A stretch of 64,000 bases of DNA from Acinetobacter terrestris. GTDB lineage: Bacteria > Pseudomonadota > Gammaproteobacteria > Pseudomonadales > Moraxellaceae. Within the stretch, counting starts at the first letter, position 1, and each line of letters opens with the position of its first letter. The notes under the pieces were generated by a model, which searched no databases, had not been told where the DNA came from, and was given only the letters and a program-made list of their open reading frames with translations. Position numbers and translations under genes: made by a program. The stretch is taken from contig NZ_SJNZ01000018.1 in the NCBI RefSeq assembly GCF_004331155.1, forward strand, positions 1 to 64,000, written 5' to 3'. Shown here piece after piece: positions 8,692 through 17,163 of this stretch.

Positions 8692-9591
8692 TTAATTAGC
8701 TGATTTTAAAATTTTAGATAGAAAAAGCTTTTTCAAAATATATGTTTTCTTAAAAAAATCTATTATAAACCGCTTAGGATCAATTAAAAAAAGCTGTAAT
8801 AGGTATTTAATCTCATAATTTGATTTAGCAGCAAGTTCCAAACAATTAAGCCAATATACATTCCTTAAAGCTTTTTCATAATATGGGGAATCTTTAAAAA
8901 AAGACAAAACATCTAAGCGACCTCTATGCATTTTATCTAATTGTTTGATTGTATTATTATCATGTTGCCTGTATTTCGCAAAGAAATCTGGAACAACGAG
9001 TAGATCTCCAATTTTTGCCAATTTTAACCACATATACCAATCCTCAATAATCAATCCATCTTTATATCCTCCCACTTTCTTTAAATGTTCACTTCTAATC
9101 ATTTGACTAGGACAAAATATCTGACATTCATTTAAAATAATACTTTTAAAATCATATAAACGTGATTCAACTATCCTCTCCTCTCCTATATTTTTATTTT
9201 CTTCATCAATCAGATATATTGATCCAAATACAGCAACAACATTTTTATTATCAGATAAAAGTTTGACTTGTTTTTCTATTTTATCAGGCAAAATAATATC
9301 ATCTGAATCTTGTGAAGATAAATATTCACCTTTACACCACTCCAAAGCTTCATTTAAAGTCGCGCTTAATCCTTTATTTGGTCTATATCTAAACTCAAAT
9401 TTTGTAAATCTTTTTTCACACAATACAACCATTTCTTTTATTTTTTCTACAGATGAGTCTTTAGAACCATCATCAATAATAATTAGTTCAACATTCTCAT
9501 AAGATTGATTAATTATACCTCTGATACTATCCTGTACAAATTTTTCATGATTATAGCAAGGTATAATAATTGAAACTAAAGGAGCCTTCAT
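8692..9591 (-). CDS. Family 2 (GT-A) glycosyltransferase
   Basis: A 299-residue GT2 enzyme. VSIIIPCYNHEKFVQDSI and IIDDGSKDSS form the nucleotide-sugar site, YLSSQDSDDIILPDK holds the DXD-type metal site, and IIEDWYMWLKLAKIG is the typical ED-Y-W acceptor motif containing the catalytic base. A GAGGA ribosome site lies ten bases before the ATG. It sits between wzx and a GT4 gene. The ED-W motif is common in inverting capsule and O-antigen transferases. Confidence 0.88.
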   Translation of the reverse strand: MKAPLVSIIIPCYNHEKFVQDSIRGIINQSYENVELIIIDDGSKDSSVEKIKEMVVLCEKRFTKFEFRYRPNKGLSATLNEALEWCKGEYLSSQDSDDIILPDKIEKQVKLLSDNKNVVAVFGSIYLIDEENKNIGEERIVESRLYDFKSIILNECQIFCPSQMIRSEHLKKVGGYKDGLIIEDWYMWLKLAKIGDLLVVPDFFAKYRQHDNNTIKQLDKMHRGRLDVLSFFKDSPYYEKALRNVYWLNCLELAAKSNYEIKYLLQLFLIDPKRFIIDFFKKTYILKKLFLSKILKSAN

Positions 9592-9744
9592 TTTTAATAA
9601 TTCCTCATTTTATTTTTAAATCCATAACATCAATATTAATTATTGTTTTAAAAATTTTACAAAACCCCAATTTTGCTATTCTTTATATTTTTTAATTTGT
9701 TCTATTTTTTAATTCTTACATATTTCATTATCTAAATTATTAAA

Positions 9745-10995
9745 TCATATATCGTTTAATTTTTTAAATGCCAAGTAATTACATACCCCCCAATACAATA
9801 AGCCGTTTGTAGCAAATGCTATCGTAATACCTTTATACCCCCATATCCCTGAAAATAAAACTGTTAAAGGAATAATACTTAAAGCAAAAAAAATCTCTGT
9901 ACCAATAAAAATTTTCATCATGGCTTGACTTAAAATAACATACCCTACAATCCATCCTCCAATCTTTATCACATCTCCAACTAATTGCCATGAGAGCAAC
10001 TCCAGCATAGGTAAAAACTGATCTGTAAATAACAATTTAACGACCCATTCTTTCATTATAAAAATAGTTAAACAAGTTATTATTGCTATAGGGAGTATCC
10101 ATTTATATCCATAATTTACTTCTTTTTTTATTTCTGTATAAGTCTGCAGTTGAGACAATTTTGGAAGATAGTAAATACTTAAAATAGATCCGACTAGCAT
10201 GAGATAACCATTGCTTAATTTTGTCATGGCATCCCAATAACCAGCATAATTTATACCAAATTCTGAAATTATGATTTTTCTTATTAATATTTGTGAAATA
10301 TTATCAAAAAAGACACTTATTAATACCATTAAAGCAAATATACTTAATTTTTTTGCAATGTCCCTTTGAATTACCCCAAAAATATAACTGAATTTAAACC
10401 AACTTGTACGATAGCATAGTATGATTGTAACCACGAAATTTAAAGACTGAAAAATAGATAATGCAATTAATGCACCTTTTAACCCAAAATTTATAGCTAA
10501 TAAGGAAGTAATAGCCAGTGAGAATATACTACCAAAAATGTTTGCAACTACAAGCTTACTGATATCTTGCATACCATTCAATATAGCAAGTAAAAATGCA
10601 TTAAAACTAAAGAAAATCAAAAATATAGCAAACCATACTAATATTATTTGATATTCAGTTGATCCAAATAGATAAAGTATAATTGTTTTCTGAAATAAAA
10701 TTATAAGTGCCATTAAAATTAGGCTACAGACTAAAACTATACTTCCTGCTGTTCGCCAAAGCTCTCTTTGTCTTTTTTCATCCTCATGATATTCAGAAGT
10801 GTATTTAACTACACCCGTATTAATGGCATTACCAGCAAAAGTAATGACCATTTGAATAAAATTTTGAAACTGGCTGATTGCTGCATATCCAGCAGGACCA
10901 ACATAAACAGCCAGTATTTTATTCAGAACAAACATAGCAGCAATTTTAATCAAGGAAGCTATGCCATTCAGTACACTGGTTTTTAGCAAATTCAT
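9745..10995 (-). CDS. wzx: Wzx repeat-unit flippase, WzxE-like
   Basis: A 416-residue protein with about twelve membrane helices, of MATE/PST type. The N terminus (LIKIAAMFVLNKILAVYVGP, then AISQFQNFIQ) closely follows the pattern of WzxE, the enterobacterial common antigen flippase, and the length is the same. It would move the undecaprenyl-linked repeat unit to the periplasm. Its ATG follows the fdtB stop codon directly, so translation is coupled. WzxE-type flippases often travel with dTDP-Fuc4NAc or Fuc3NAc sugar genes, in agreement with its neighbours. Confidence 0.9.
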   Translation of the reverse strand: MNLLKTSVLNGIASLIKIAAMFVLNKILAVYVGPAGYAAISQFQNFIQMVITFAGNAINTGVVKYTSEYHEDEKRQRELWRTAGSIVLVCSLILMALIILFQKTIILYLFGSTEYQIILVWFAIFLIFFSFNAFLLAILNGMQDISKLVVANIFGSIFSLAITSLLAINFGLKGALIALSIFQSLNFVVTIILCYRTSWFKFSYIFGVIQRDIAKKLSIFALMVLISVFFDNISQILIRKIIISEFGINYAGYWDAMTKLSNGYLMLVGSILSIYYLPKLSQLQTYTEIKKEVNYGYKWILPIAIITCLTIFIMKEWVVKLLFTDQFLPMLELLSWQLVGDVIKIGGWIVGYVILSQAMMKIFIGTEIFFALSIIPLTVLFSGIWGYKGITIAFATNGLLYWGVCNYLAFKKLNDI

Positions 10996-12111
10996 TTATA
11001 TTTTAAATCCATTACATAATTGAACCACTTTTTTTGCTTCATCCATAGATAAATTAGGCCCAATAGGTAAACTCAAGACTTCTGCATGAATTTGTTCTGA
11101 GATCGGTAAACTTAAATCATTCCATTCCTTATATGCGTGTTGCTTATGCGGTGGAATGGGATAATGAATTAATGTTTGCACCTCATGCTCTGTCAGATAT
11201 TTTTGTAATGCTTCACGGTGCTTGGTCCGTATAACAAACAAGTGCCACACATGTTGTAAATAATTTTTTGCCTCTATATTTTTTAAGGGAAGCGTAATAG
11301 CTGGATTTTTAATTTCTTTTAAATATAAGTCAGCAATTTGACGACGGTGCTGATTTTCCTGATCTAAAAAGTTCAATTTCACATTCAACATTGCAGCCTG
11401 AATTTCATCAAGTCGGCTGTTCACACCAAGTACTAAATTTTTATATTTTTCATGTGAGCCATAATTACGTAATGCTTTGAGCATATTTGCCAGCTCAGCA
11501 TCATTGGTCGTAATAGCGCCGGCATCGCCAAGTGCACCTAAGTTTTTACCTGGATAAAAACTAAAGCCTGAAGCGTCCCCCCAACTCCCCGCTTTTCTAC
11601 CTGCTATTTCAGCACCATGAGCTTGTGCAGAATCCTCTAACACCAATAATTTATGCTTTGCTGCTATATCCATAATTTCTGGCATTGCAGTGATCTGCCC
11701 ATATAAATGAACAGGCAAAATCACTCTAGTTTTAGCTGTAATAGCGGTTTCTATTTTTTTATAATCAATATTAAAAGTTACAGCATCCGGTTCAACCAAC
11801 ACTGGTTTTAGATCATTCTCTGTAATAGCAAGAATACTCGCAATATACGTATTTGATGGAACAATTACTTCATCTCCATCTTTTAATTTACCCAATTCTT
11901 TCCATGCGCGCAGAGTCAAAATAAGTGCATCTAATCCATTAGCTACCCCTATTGCAAACTGTGTTCCACAATAATTTGCAAAGTTTTGTTCGAATTCTTT
12001 TAGTTCATTACCATCTATATACCAACCAGAATCGATTACACGCATGCAAGCAGTGACAAGCTTGTCATGATATTGAGCATTAATCGCTTTAAGATCGAGA
12101 AAAGGAATCAT
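10996..12111 (-). CDS. fdtB: dTDP-3-amino-3,6-dideoxyhexose transaminase (FdtB/QdtB type)
   Basis: A PLP enzyme of the DegT/DnrJ/EryC1 family that adds an amino group at C3 of the 3-keto sugar made by FdtA. Visible features are [13 protein letters not shown] at the N terminus, the PLP pocket ([26 protein letters not shown]) and [20 protein letters not shown] with the Schiff-base Lys. The start at 12111 fits the family N terminus; an ATG 15 bases upstream (12126) is also open, and neither has a strong ribosome site. Whether the product is the galacto (Fuc3N) or gluco (Qui3N) form depends on FdtA/QdtA and cannot be told here. Confidence 0.88.
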   Translation of the reverse strand: MIPFLDLKAINAQYHDKLVTACMRVIDSGWYIDGNELKEFEQNFANYCGTQFAIGVANGLDALILTLRAWKELGKLKDGDEVIVPSNTYIASILAITENDLKPVLVEPDAVTFNIDYKKIETAITAKTRVILPVHLYGQITAMPEIMDIAAKHKLLVLEDSAQAHGAEIAGRKAGSWGDASGFSFYPGKNLGALGDAGAITTNDAELANMLKALRNYGSHEKYKNLVLGVNSRLDEIQAAMLNVKLNFLDQENQHRRQIADLYLKEIKNPAITLPLKNIEAKNYLQHVWHLFVIRTKHREALQKYLTEHEVQTLIHYPIPPHKQHAYKEWNDLSLPISEQIHAEVLSLPIGPNLSMDEAKKVVQLCNGFKI

Positions 12112-12126
12112 TTTTATTAATCTCAT

Positions 12127-12540
12127 AAAAAATCTTGGACTATGGCTCTGAAACTAAAGCCTTCTTTTTAGCAATTAAGCCTGTATTTATAATCTACTAC
12201 TGTCTTATTTTAATATAACGAAATCAGTTCTATTGACTACACTGATAAAATTATTAATAAGTTAATTTTTAAAATTTTATTCCCTAATAAAATGTACTCT
12301 ATTCATTTTATTTAAATCAGCTTCACCGTTCATCTTAAACAGAACTGGGGAAGTAATTTTCCTTCAATATAAAACAAGGCTTTAGATTCAAGCTGGAATT
12401 TTTTTTGAATAAAATTTCTATCTTTATATTTGTTTAACAGAAAACTCTAATATCTATATTAATTTTTCTTAAAATTTTTTTACAAATATCAATTATACAA
12501 AATAAAATAACCTCATAAAGATTAATAACATTTTAATAAA
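12127..12540. other. Non-coding gap between fdtB and fdtA
   Basis: About 410 bp, AT-rich, with no open frame I can support on either strand. In fdt and qdt clusters an N-acyltransferase gene (fdtC or qdtC) often sits in or beside this place. I looked for the left-handed beta-helix hexapeptide pattern of such enzymes and saw none, not even a relic. Confidence 0.5.
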
Positions 12541-12966
12541 TTAATAACACGCCCTTTCTGTAGCTTTATTTTTTATACTCCCCAAAAATTCATCATAATT
12601 ACGAATATAATCATTCTCATCATAATGGCTATTTGCCAATACCAATAATACACAATCTTCAGAAAAATCATGCATTTCACGCCAAGTTAAACTTTCAATC
12701 ATTAAGCCTTGTGTTGGAGAGTTTAAAATGACTGCTTCCCTATGAAAACCATCATCCAATATAAAGCGGCAACTTCCTTTTACACACACAGCGATTTGTT
12801 TTAAATTGATATGTGCATGAAAACCGCGTGATTTGTTACCCGATGTATTAAAAATATAATATAGACGCTTTATTTCAAAAGGGATGGATTGGCTAGACTC
12901 AATGGCAACAAACCCACCCCGGTCATCACCAAAACTGGGTAAATCGACCAATTTAACTAAATTCAT
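12541..12966 (-). CDS. fdtA: dTDP-4-keto-6-deoxyglucose 3,4-ketoisomerase (FdtA/QdtA)
   Basis: A 141-residue single-domain cupin that converts the RmlB product to its 3-keto isomer, the substrate of the neighbouring transaminase. RGFHAHINLKQ contains the two active-site His residues (50 and 52), and Tyr36/Tyr37 precede them as in FdtA. SFGDDRGGFVAIE is the family N-terminal signature. The ATG lies two bases after the rmlA stop. FdtA and QdtA differ in the configuration produced at C4, and I cannot decide which this is. Confidence 0.9.
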   Translation of the reverse strand: MNLVKLVDLPSFGDDRGGFVAIESSQSIPFEIKRLYYIFNTSGNKSRGFHAHINLKQIAVCVKGSCRFILDDGFHREAVILNSPTQGLMIESLTWREMHDFSEDCVLLVLANSHYDENDYIRNYDEFLGSIKNKATERACY

Positions 12967-12968
12967 TT

Positions 12969-13847
12969 TTATTCCTTCACCAAAGAAATCAAATATTGAC
13001 CATAACTATTTTTACTCATGCTTTGACCAATAGCTAAAACCTGTTCTTTGCTCAACCAGCCATTATTCAGTGCAATTTCTTCTAGGCAGGCAACTTTATA
13101 ACCTTGGCGCTTTTCAAGCGTTTCTACAAACTGAGCTGCTTCAAGTAAACTGCCCTGAGTACCTGTATCTAACCAGGCAAAACCACGCTCAAGCAATTCA
13201 ACGTTTAAATCACCATGTTCCAAATACATCTGATTTACCGTGGTAATTTCCAACTCACCACGCTCGGATGGCTTCACCTGTTTGGCAATCTCAACAACAT
13301 CATTATCATAAAAATAAAGACCAGTCACAGCAAAATTGGATTTTGGATATTTCGGTTTTTCTTCTATTGAGACAGCACGTTTTTGTTCATCAAATTCCAC
13401 CACACCAAAACGTTCAGGATCTTTGACCTGATAGCCAAATACAGTTGCGCCTTTTTGACGCGCTGCAGCTTGACGTAACATTGATGTAAAACCTGGCCCA
13501 TAAAAAATATTATCGCCAAGAACTAAACACACATTGCTTGTGCCAATAAATTCTTCACCCACAATAAATGCTTGTGCTAAACCATCAGGACAAGGCTGTA
13601 TCGCGTAACTCAGCTCTATACCAAATTGTGAACCATCCCCTAATAAGCGCTTAAACCCATCAATATCATCAGGCGTACTAATCACAAGAACTTCACGAAT
13701 GCCCGCCAGCATCAATACGGACAACGGATAATACACCATCGGTTTGTCGTAAATAGGAAGCAACTGTTTCGAAATACCTTTGGTAATAGGATATAAACGT
13801 GTGCCCGAACCACCCGCTAAAATAATGCCTTTTGTTGTTCTTGACAT
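12969..13847 (-). CDS. rmlA: Glucose-1-phosphate thymidylyltransferase RmlA
   Basis: Makes dTDP-glucose from dTTP and glucose-1-phosphate, the first step to dTDP-amino sugars and dTDP-rhamnose. The 292-residue protein has the nucleotide-binding [20 protein letters not shown] at its N terminus, [10 protein letters not shown] (catalytic Asp) near residue 110, and [10 protein letters not shown] further on. The ATG overlaps the rmlB stop by one base (TAATG). No rmlC or rmlD is present, so the pathway leads to a 3-amino sugar and not to rhamnose. Confidence 0.95.
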   Translation of the reverse strand: MSRTTKGIILAGGSGTRLYPITKGISKQLLPIYDKPMVYYPLSVLMLAGIREVLVISTPDDIDGFKRLLGDGSQFGIELSYAIQPCPDGLAQAFIVGEEFIGTSNVCLVLGDNIFYGPGFTSMLRQAAARQKGATVFGYQVKDPERFGVVEFDEQKRAVSIEEKPKYPKSNFAVTGLYFYDNDVVEIAKQVKPSERGELEITTVNQMYLEHGDLNVELLERGFAWLDTGTQGSLLEAAQFVETLEKRQGYKVACLEEIALNNGWLSKEQVLAIGQSMSKNSYGQYLISLVKE

Positions 13848-14911
13848 TATACTGCCTCCCCTAAACGTTCACGCTGATAAGAACCATCCTGAACACGACG
13901 GCACCATTCCAAATTATCCAGATACCATTGCACTGTTTTACGAATGCCAGTTTCAAATGATTCTTGAGGTTTCCAACCTAATTCACGCTCAATTTTTGAG
14001 GCATCAATGGCATAACGTAAATCATGTCCAGGCCGGTCTTTGACAAAAGTCATTAATTTTTCATAACTTTGACCATTCAGCTGTGGTTCTAGTTCATCTA
14101 AAATCTGACAAATGGTTTTAATCACTTCTATATTTTGTTTTTCATTATGCCCACCAATATTGTAGGTTTCTCCCACAACTCCCTCTGTGGCGACTCGATA
14201 TAAAGCGCGAGCATGATCTTCTACAAAGAGCCAATCACGAATTTGCTGACCATTGCCATAAACAGGTAATGGCTTCCCATCCAAGGCATTTAAAATCACT
14301 AATGGAATCAATTTTTCAGGAAAATGATAAGGTCCATAATTATTTGAACAGTTAGTTACCACCACTGGGAAACCATACGTTCTATGCCAAGCTCGAACCA
14401 AATGATCTGAGCTGGCTTTACTCGCTGAATAGGGGGAACTTGGCAAATAAGCTGTGTTTTCAGTAAATAAGTCTGTGGTACCTTCTAAATCCCCATACAC
14501 TTCATCAGTTGAAATATGATGAAATTTAAATTTAGACTTTTTTCCTTCAGCCAGATTTTGCCAGTATTTTCGTGCAACCTCTAATAGCGTGTAAGTCCCC
14601 ACTATATTGGTTGTAATAAATGCAGCCGGACCATCAATCGAGCGATCCACATGGGACTCTGCTGCCAGATGCATCACAATATCAGGCTGAAAATCTGAGA
14701 ATAATTGCTCTACAGCCGCATGGTCACAAATATCAGTTTCAGAAAATTGGTAACGAGGATTATCCGATATAGAAATTAAAGATTCTAAATTACCGGCATA
14801 AGTCAATTTATCAATATTTAAAACATGATGTTCAGTATTTTTTATAATATGCCGAATTACAGCAGATCCAATAAAACCGGCCCCACCAGTCACCAATATT
14901 TTTATCATCAT
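13847..14911 (-). CDS. rmlB: dTDP-glucose 4,6-dehydratase RmlB
   Basis: Converts dTDP-glucose to dTDP-4-keto-6-deoxyglucose. It is an extended SDR of 354 residues with the NAD site [23 protein letters not shown] (Thr-Asp-Glu catalytic residues) and [15 protein letters not shown] (Tyr-X3-Lys). It is the first gene of the minus-strand sugar cluster, next to the large divergent promoter region, and is coupled to rmlA by a one-base overlap. Confidence 0.95.
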   Translation of the reverse strand: MMIKILVTGGAGFIGSAVIRHIIKNTEHHVLNIDKLTYAGNLESLISISDNPRYQFSETDICDHAAVEQLFSDFQPDIVMHLAAESHVDRSIDGPAAFITTNIVGTYTLLEVARKYWQNLAEGKKSKFKFHHISTDEVYGDLEGTTDLFTENTAYLPSSPYSASKASSDHLVRAWHRTYGFPVVVTNCSNNYGPYHFPEKLIPLVILNALDGKPLPVYGNGQQIRDWLFVEDHARALYRVATEGVVGETYNIGGHNEKQNIEVIKTICQILDELEPQLNGQSYEKLMTFVKDRPGHDLRYAIDASKIERELGWKPQESFETGIRKTVQWYLDNLEWCRRVQDGSYQRERLGEAV

Positions 14912-15653
14912 TTTTAGTGTTCCACTTATTCATTTTTATTTTATTTTTCAACTATTATTCTTGATGAATCAATGCCTTCTAGGCATATGTCTTTTTCTTT
15001 ACTCGTTTATAACATAAATTATTTTTTTATTACACAAACTATCCATAAAAATGCTAATTATTAAATATAGTTACATTTTATAGACTAATTTTAGCTCCCT
15101 AGAAAAAAGCTATCTTATATATTTTCTAATTTTTTATACACATTTCAACTAATATTAACTTAATATTTATAAAACCTATTTTTATATTGTTTTAATTAAC
15201 AACAAATTATTTTTATTAATTTAAAAATACAGTAGTGTAAATACCCATTAAATATAAGTGAAATTTAATAAAACCCACAATCTAAAAAACCTTTAGATTA
15301 GATAAAAATTATATGAAAATACTTTTCTATATTAAGTTTCTTACTTTGCAAGTCATACCACTAAGCCATCTAATTTATTAAACAATAATATTTTGAAACA
15401 ATTAATATAATCTTGATGGCTTAAGCAATTCATTATATCTCTACAGCTTATTGAATAAATGTTTCACATCCATTTTCGTCAATCTCATTACTATGCTTTA
15501 GCTCAAAATTATTAAATGGACTTAAAAATAAGTATGGACAAGGTATACAATTTGTTATATTTTTTTAAATGTTAATCACGTAAACCAAGTTAAAAAAATT
15601 AATAATTACTAATAAATACTAATTTTAAATAAATAAAAATAAAGGGGTTTCAA
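14912..15653. promoter_or_regulatory. Divergent promoter region between the sugar genes and wza
   Basis: About 740 bp of very AT-rich non-coding DNA between rmlB (minus) and wza (plus). It must drive both sides, since no other upstream region serves the long minus-strand cluster. I see no JUMPstart or ops (GGCGGTAG) element, and no single -35/-10 pair is convincing amid the AT-rich sequence. Confidence 0.5.
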
Positions 15654-16724
15654 GTGAACTATAGACACCTTTTAGGCGTTTTAACCTTAAGCCTATCTTT
15701 AGTCGGATGTACAGTAATATCTGGCTTTCAAACCTATGATTTGCCAAAAGAGGGAATCTATAAAACTGAACTGGGAACTCAAGTTAATATCGTAAAACTG
15801 ACCCAAGACACTTTACCTGCGGAACAACCAACCCAAATTCATGGTTTAAAAAACTACGCATTTTTATTCCAAAACAGCCTGCAGAATTACCGCTTAAGTC
15901 CGGGTGATATTTTATCCCTTCAATTATGGGCCTATCCTGAAATCAGTGCAGCTGCAACTGATACTAGCAATGGCTATCAGATTAACCAGAATGGTTATAT
16001 TCAATTTCCCATGATTGGTCGTTATAAAGCTGCTGGAAAATCATTAACACAGGTTAATCAGGAATTACGCCGTCAATTGGCTCATTATTTAAAAAATCCA
16101 GATGTTGTGGTGAGAGTACTGGCTTATCAAGGGCAACGTTACTCAGTTCAAGGTAATGTAAAAGCAGCGGGGCAATTTTACTTATCCGACCAACCTGTGA
16201 GTGTTTATACTGCGCTAGGTCTGGCCGGCGGCATGAATGAGCAGGGCGATCCCGCATCCATTCAATTGGTGCGTCAAGGGTTGATCTATGATCTCAATAC
16301 TATTGTATTAGAGAAGTCTGGATTTTCATTACATAACCTGTTGATTCAAGCGAATGACACCCTTTATGTCAATTCCCGTGAAAACCAGAAAATCTATGTC
16401 ATTGGTGAAGCCGGCATGAATAAGGCATTGCCAGTACGCGATCAAGGGATGACCCTCAGTGATGTTATCGGTGAAAGTCAGGGTATTAACCCACTTTCAG
16501 CCAGTGCTAGTCGGATTTATGTATTGCGTAACAAACCAAATGCCCAAATGACTGAACTGTATCACTTAAGTCTGGAAAGCCTTGGAGATTTTGGCCTGGC
16601 CAATCAGTTTAAAATGCGCAGCAACGATATTGTATATGTGGATGCCACAGGTCTGACCCGCTGGCAACGGGTTATCAGCCAGATTATTCCCTTTTCAAGT
16701 ATCGTTAATACAGCTATACGATAG
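15654..16724 (+). CDS. wza: Outer-membrane polysaccharide export lipoprotein Wza
   Basis: Forms the octameric outer-membrane channel for capsule export. The 356-residue protein begins with a lipoprotein signal ending LSLSLVGC (lipidated Cys19). A poly_export domain follows near residue 78 (NYRLSPGDILSLQLWAYPEI) and then SLBB-type domains (YSVQGNVKAAGQFYLSD; IYVIGEAG). The C-terminal amphipathic stretch WQRVISQIIPFSSIVNTA fits the transmembrane helix of the barrel. The start codon is GTG with AAGGGG six bases away. It heads the plus-strand export block and is followed by a broken wzb. Confidence 0.93.
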   Translation: MNYRHLLGVLTLSLSLVGCTVISGFQTYDLPKEGIYKTELGTQVNIVKLTQDTLPAEQPTQIHGLKNYAFLFQNSLQNYRLSPGDILSLQLWAYPEISAAATDTSNGYQINQNGYIQFPMIGRYKAAGKSLTQVNQELRRQLAHYLKNPDVVVRVLAYQGQRYSVQGNVKAAGQFYLSDQPVSVYTALGLAGGMNEQGDPASIQLVRQGLIYDLNTIVLEKSGFSLHNLLIQANDTLYVNSRENQKIYVIGEAGMNKALPVRDQGMTLSDVIGESQGINPLSASASRIYVLRNKPNAQMTELYHLSLESLGDFGLANQFKMRSNDIVYVDATGLTRWQRVISQIIPFSSIVNTAIR

Positions 16725-16738
16725 TAGGCAACCAAGCT

Positions 16739-17130
16739 ATGAAAATTCAAAGTCTTTTGGGGATCTGTATTGGGAATATCTATCGTAGTTCGATGACAGA
16801 ATATTTATTAAAAAGATATACCTGTATTTGCAGATTGAATTGCAAGTATCACTGGTCTGAGTGACGATTCCGCCGATGACAAAGCACAATTTTGCATATA
16901 ACAGCATGGAATTAACCTGTAACCCCCATGTGGCCTAAGAACTGAATACAGGACAGATTAAAAAAGCAGGCCTTATTCTGGCAACAGTAAAAAACATCTG
17001 GTTCTTTACCACAGGCAAAAATTTTCGTTTGGGGGATTGGTAAAACTATGATGAACCGGATCCTTACCGGCAGGAGCAGCAGTTTTTTGATGAAGTCTGT
17101 AACTTGATTCAGTGCTGCATCATAGACTAG
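16739..17130 (+). pseudogene. wzb: wzb, low-molecular-weight tyrosine phosphatase, degenerate
   Basis: The first 41 codons give MKIQSLLGICIGNIYRSSMT, the phosphatase P-loop C-X5-R, and then a TGA at 16862-16864. Homology continues beyond in shifting frames: DDKAQFCI (stop) QHGINL (stop), then IKKAGLILATVKN, TTGKNFRLGDW (stop) and YDEPDPYRQEQQFFDEVCNLI up to TAG at 17128-17130. The DPDPY-type Asp motif and the C-terminal helix are those of Wzb. Several stops and at least one frame change make it non-functional. Wzb normally dephosphorylates the tyrosine kinase Wzc, whose gene follows. Confidence 0.88.
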
Positions 17131-17163
17131 AAAAACTACATTTAAACTTTTGATGTCAAAATT

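Noticed and set aside
14912..15653. JUMPstart/ops element in the capsule promoter region
   Set aside because: I searched for GGCGGTAG and the longer JUMPstart pattern by eye and found none.
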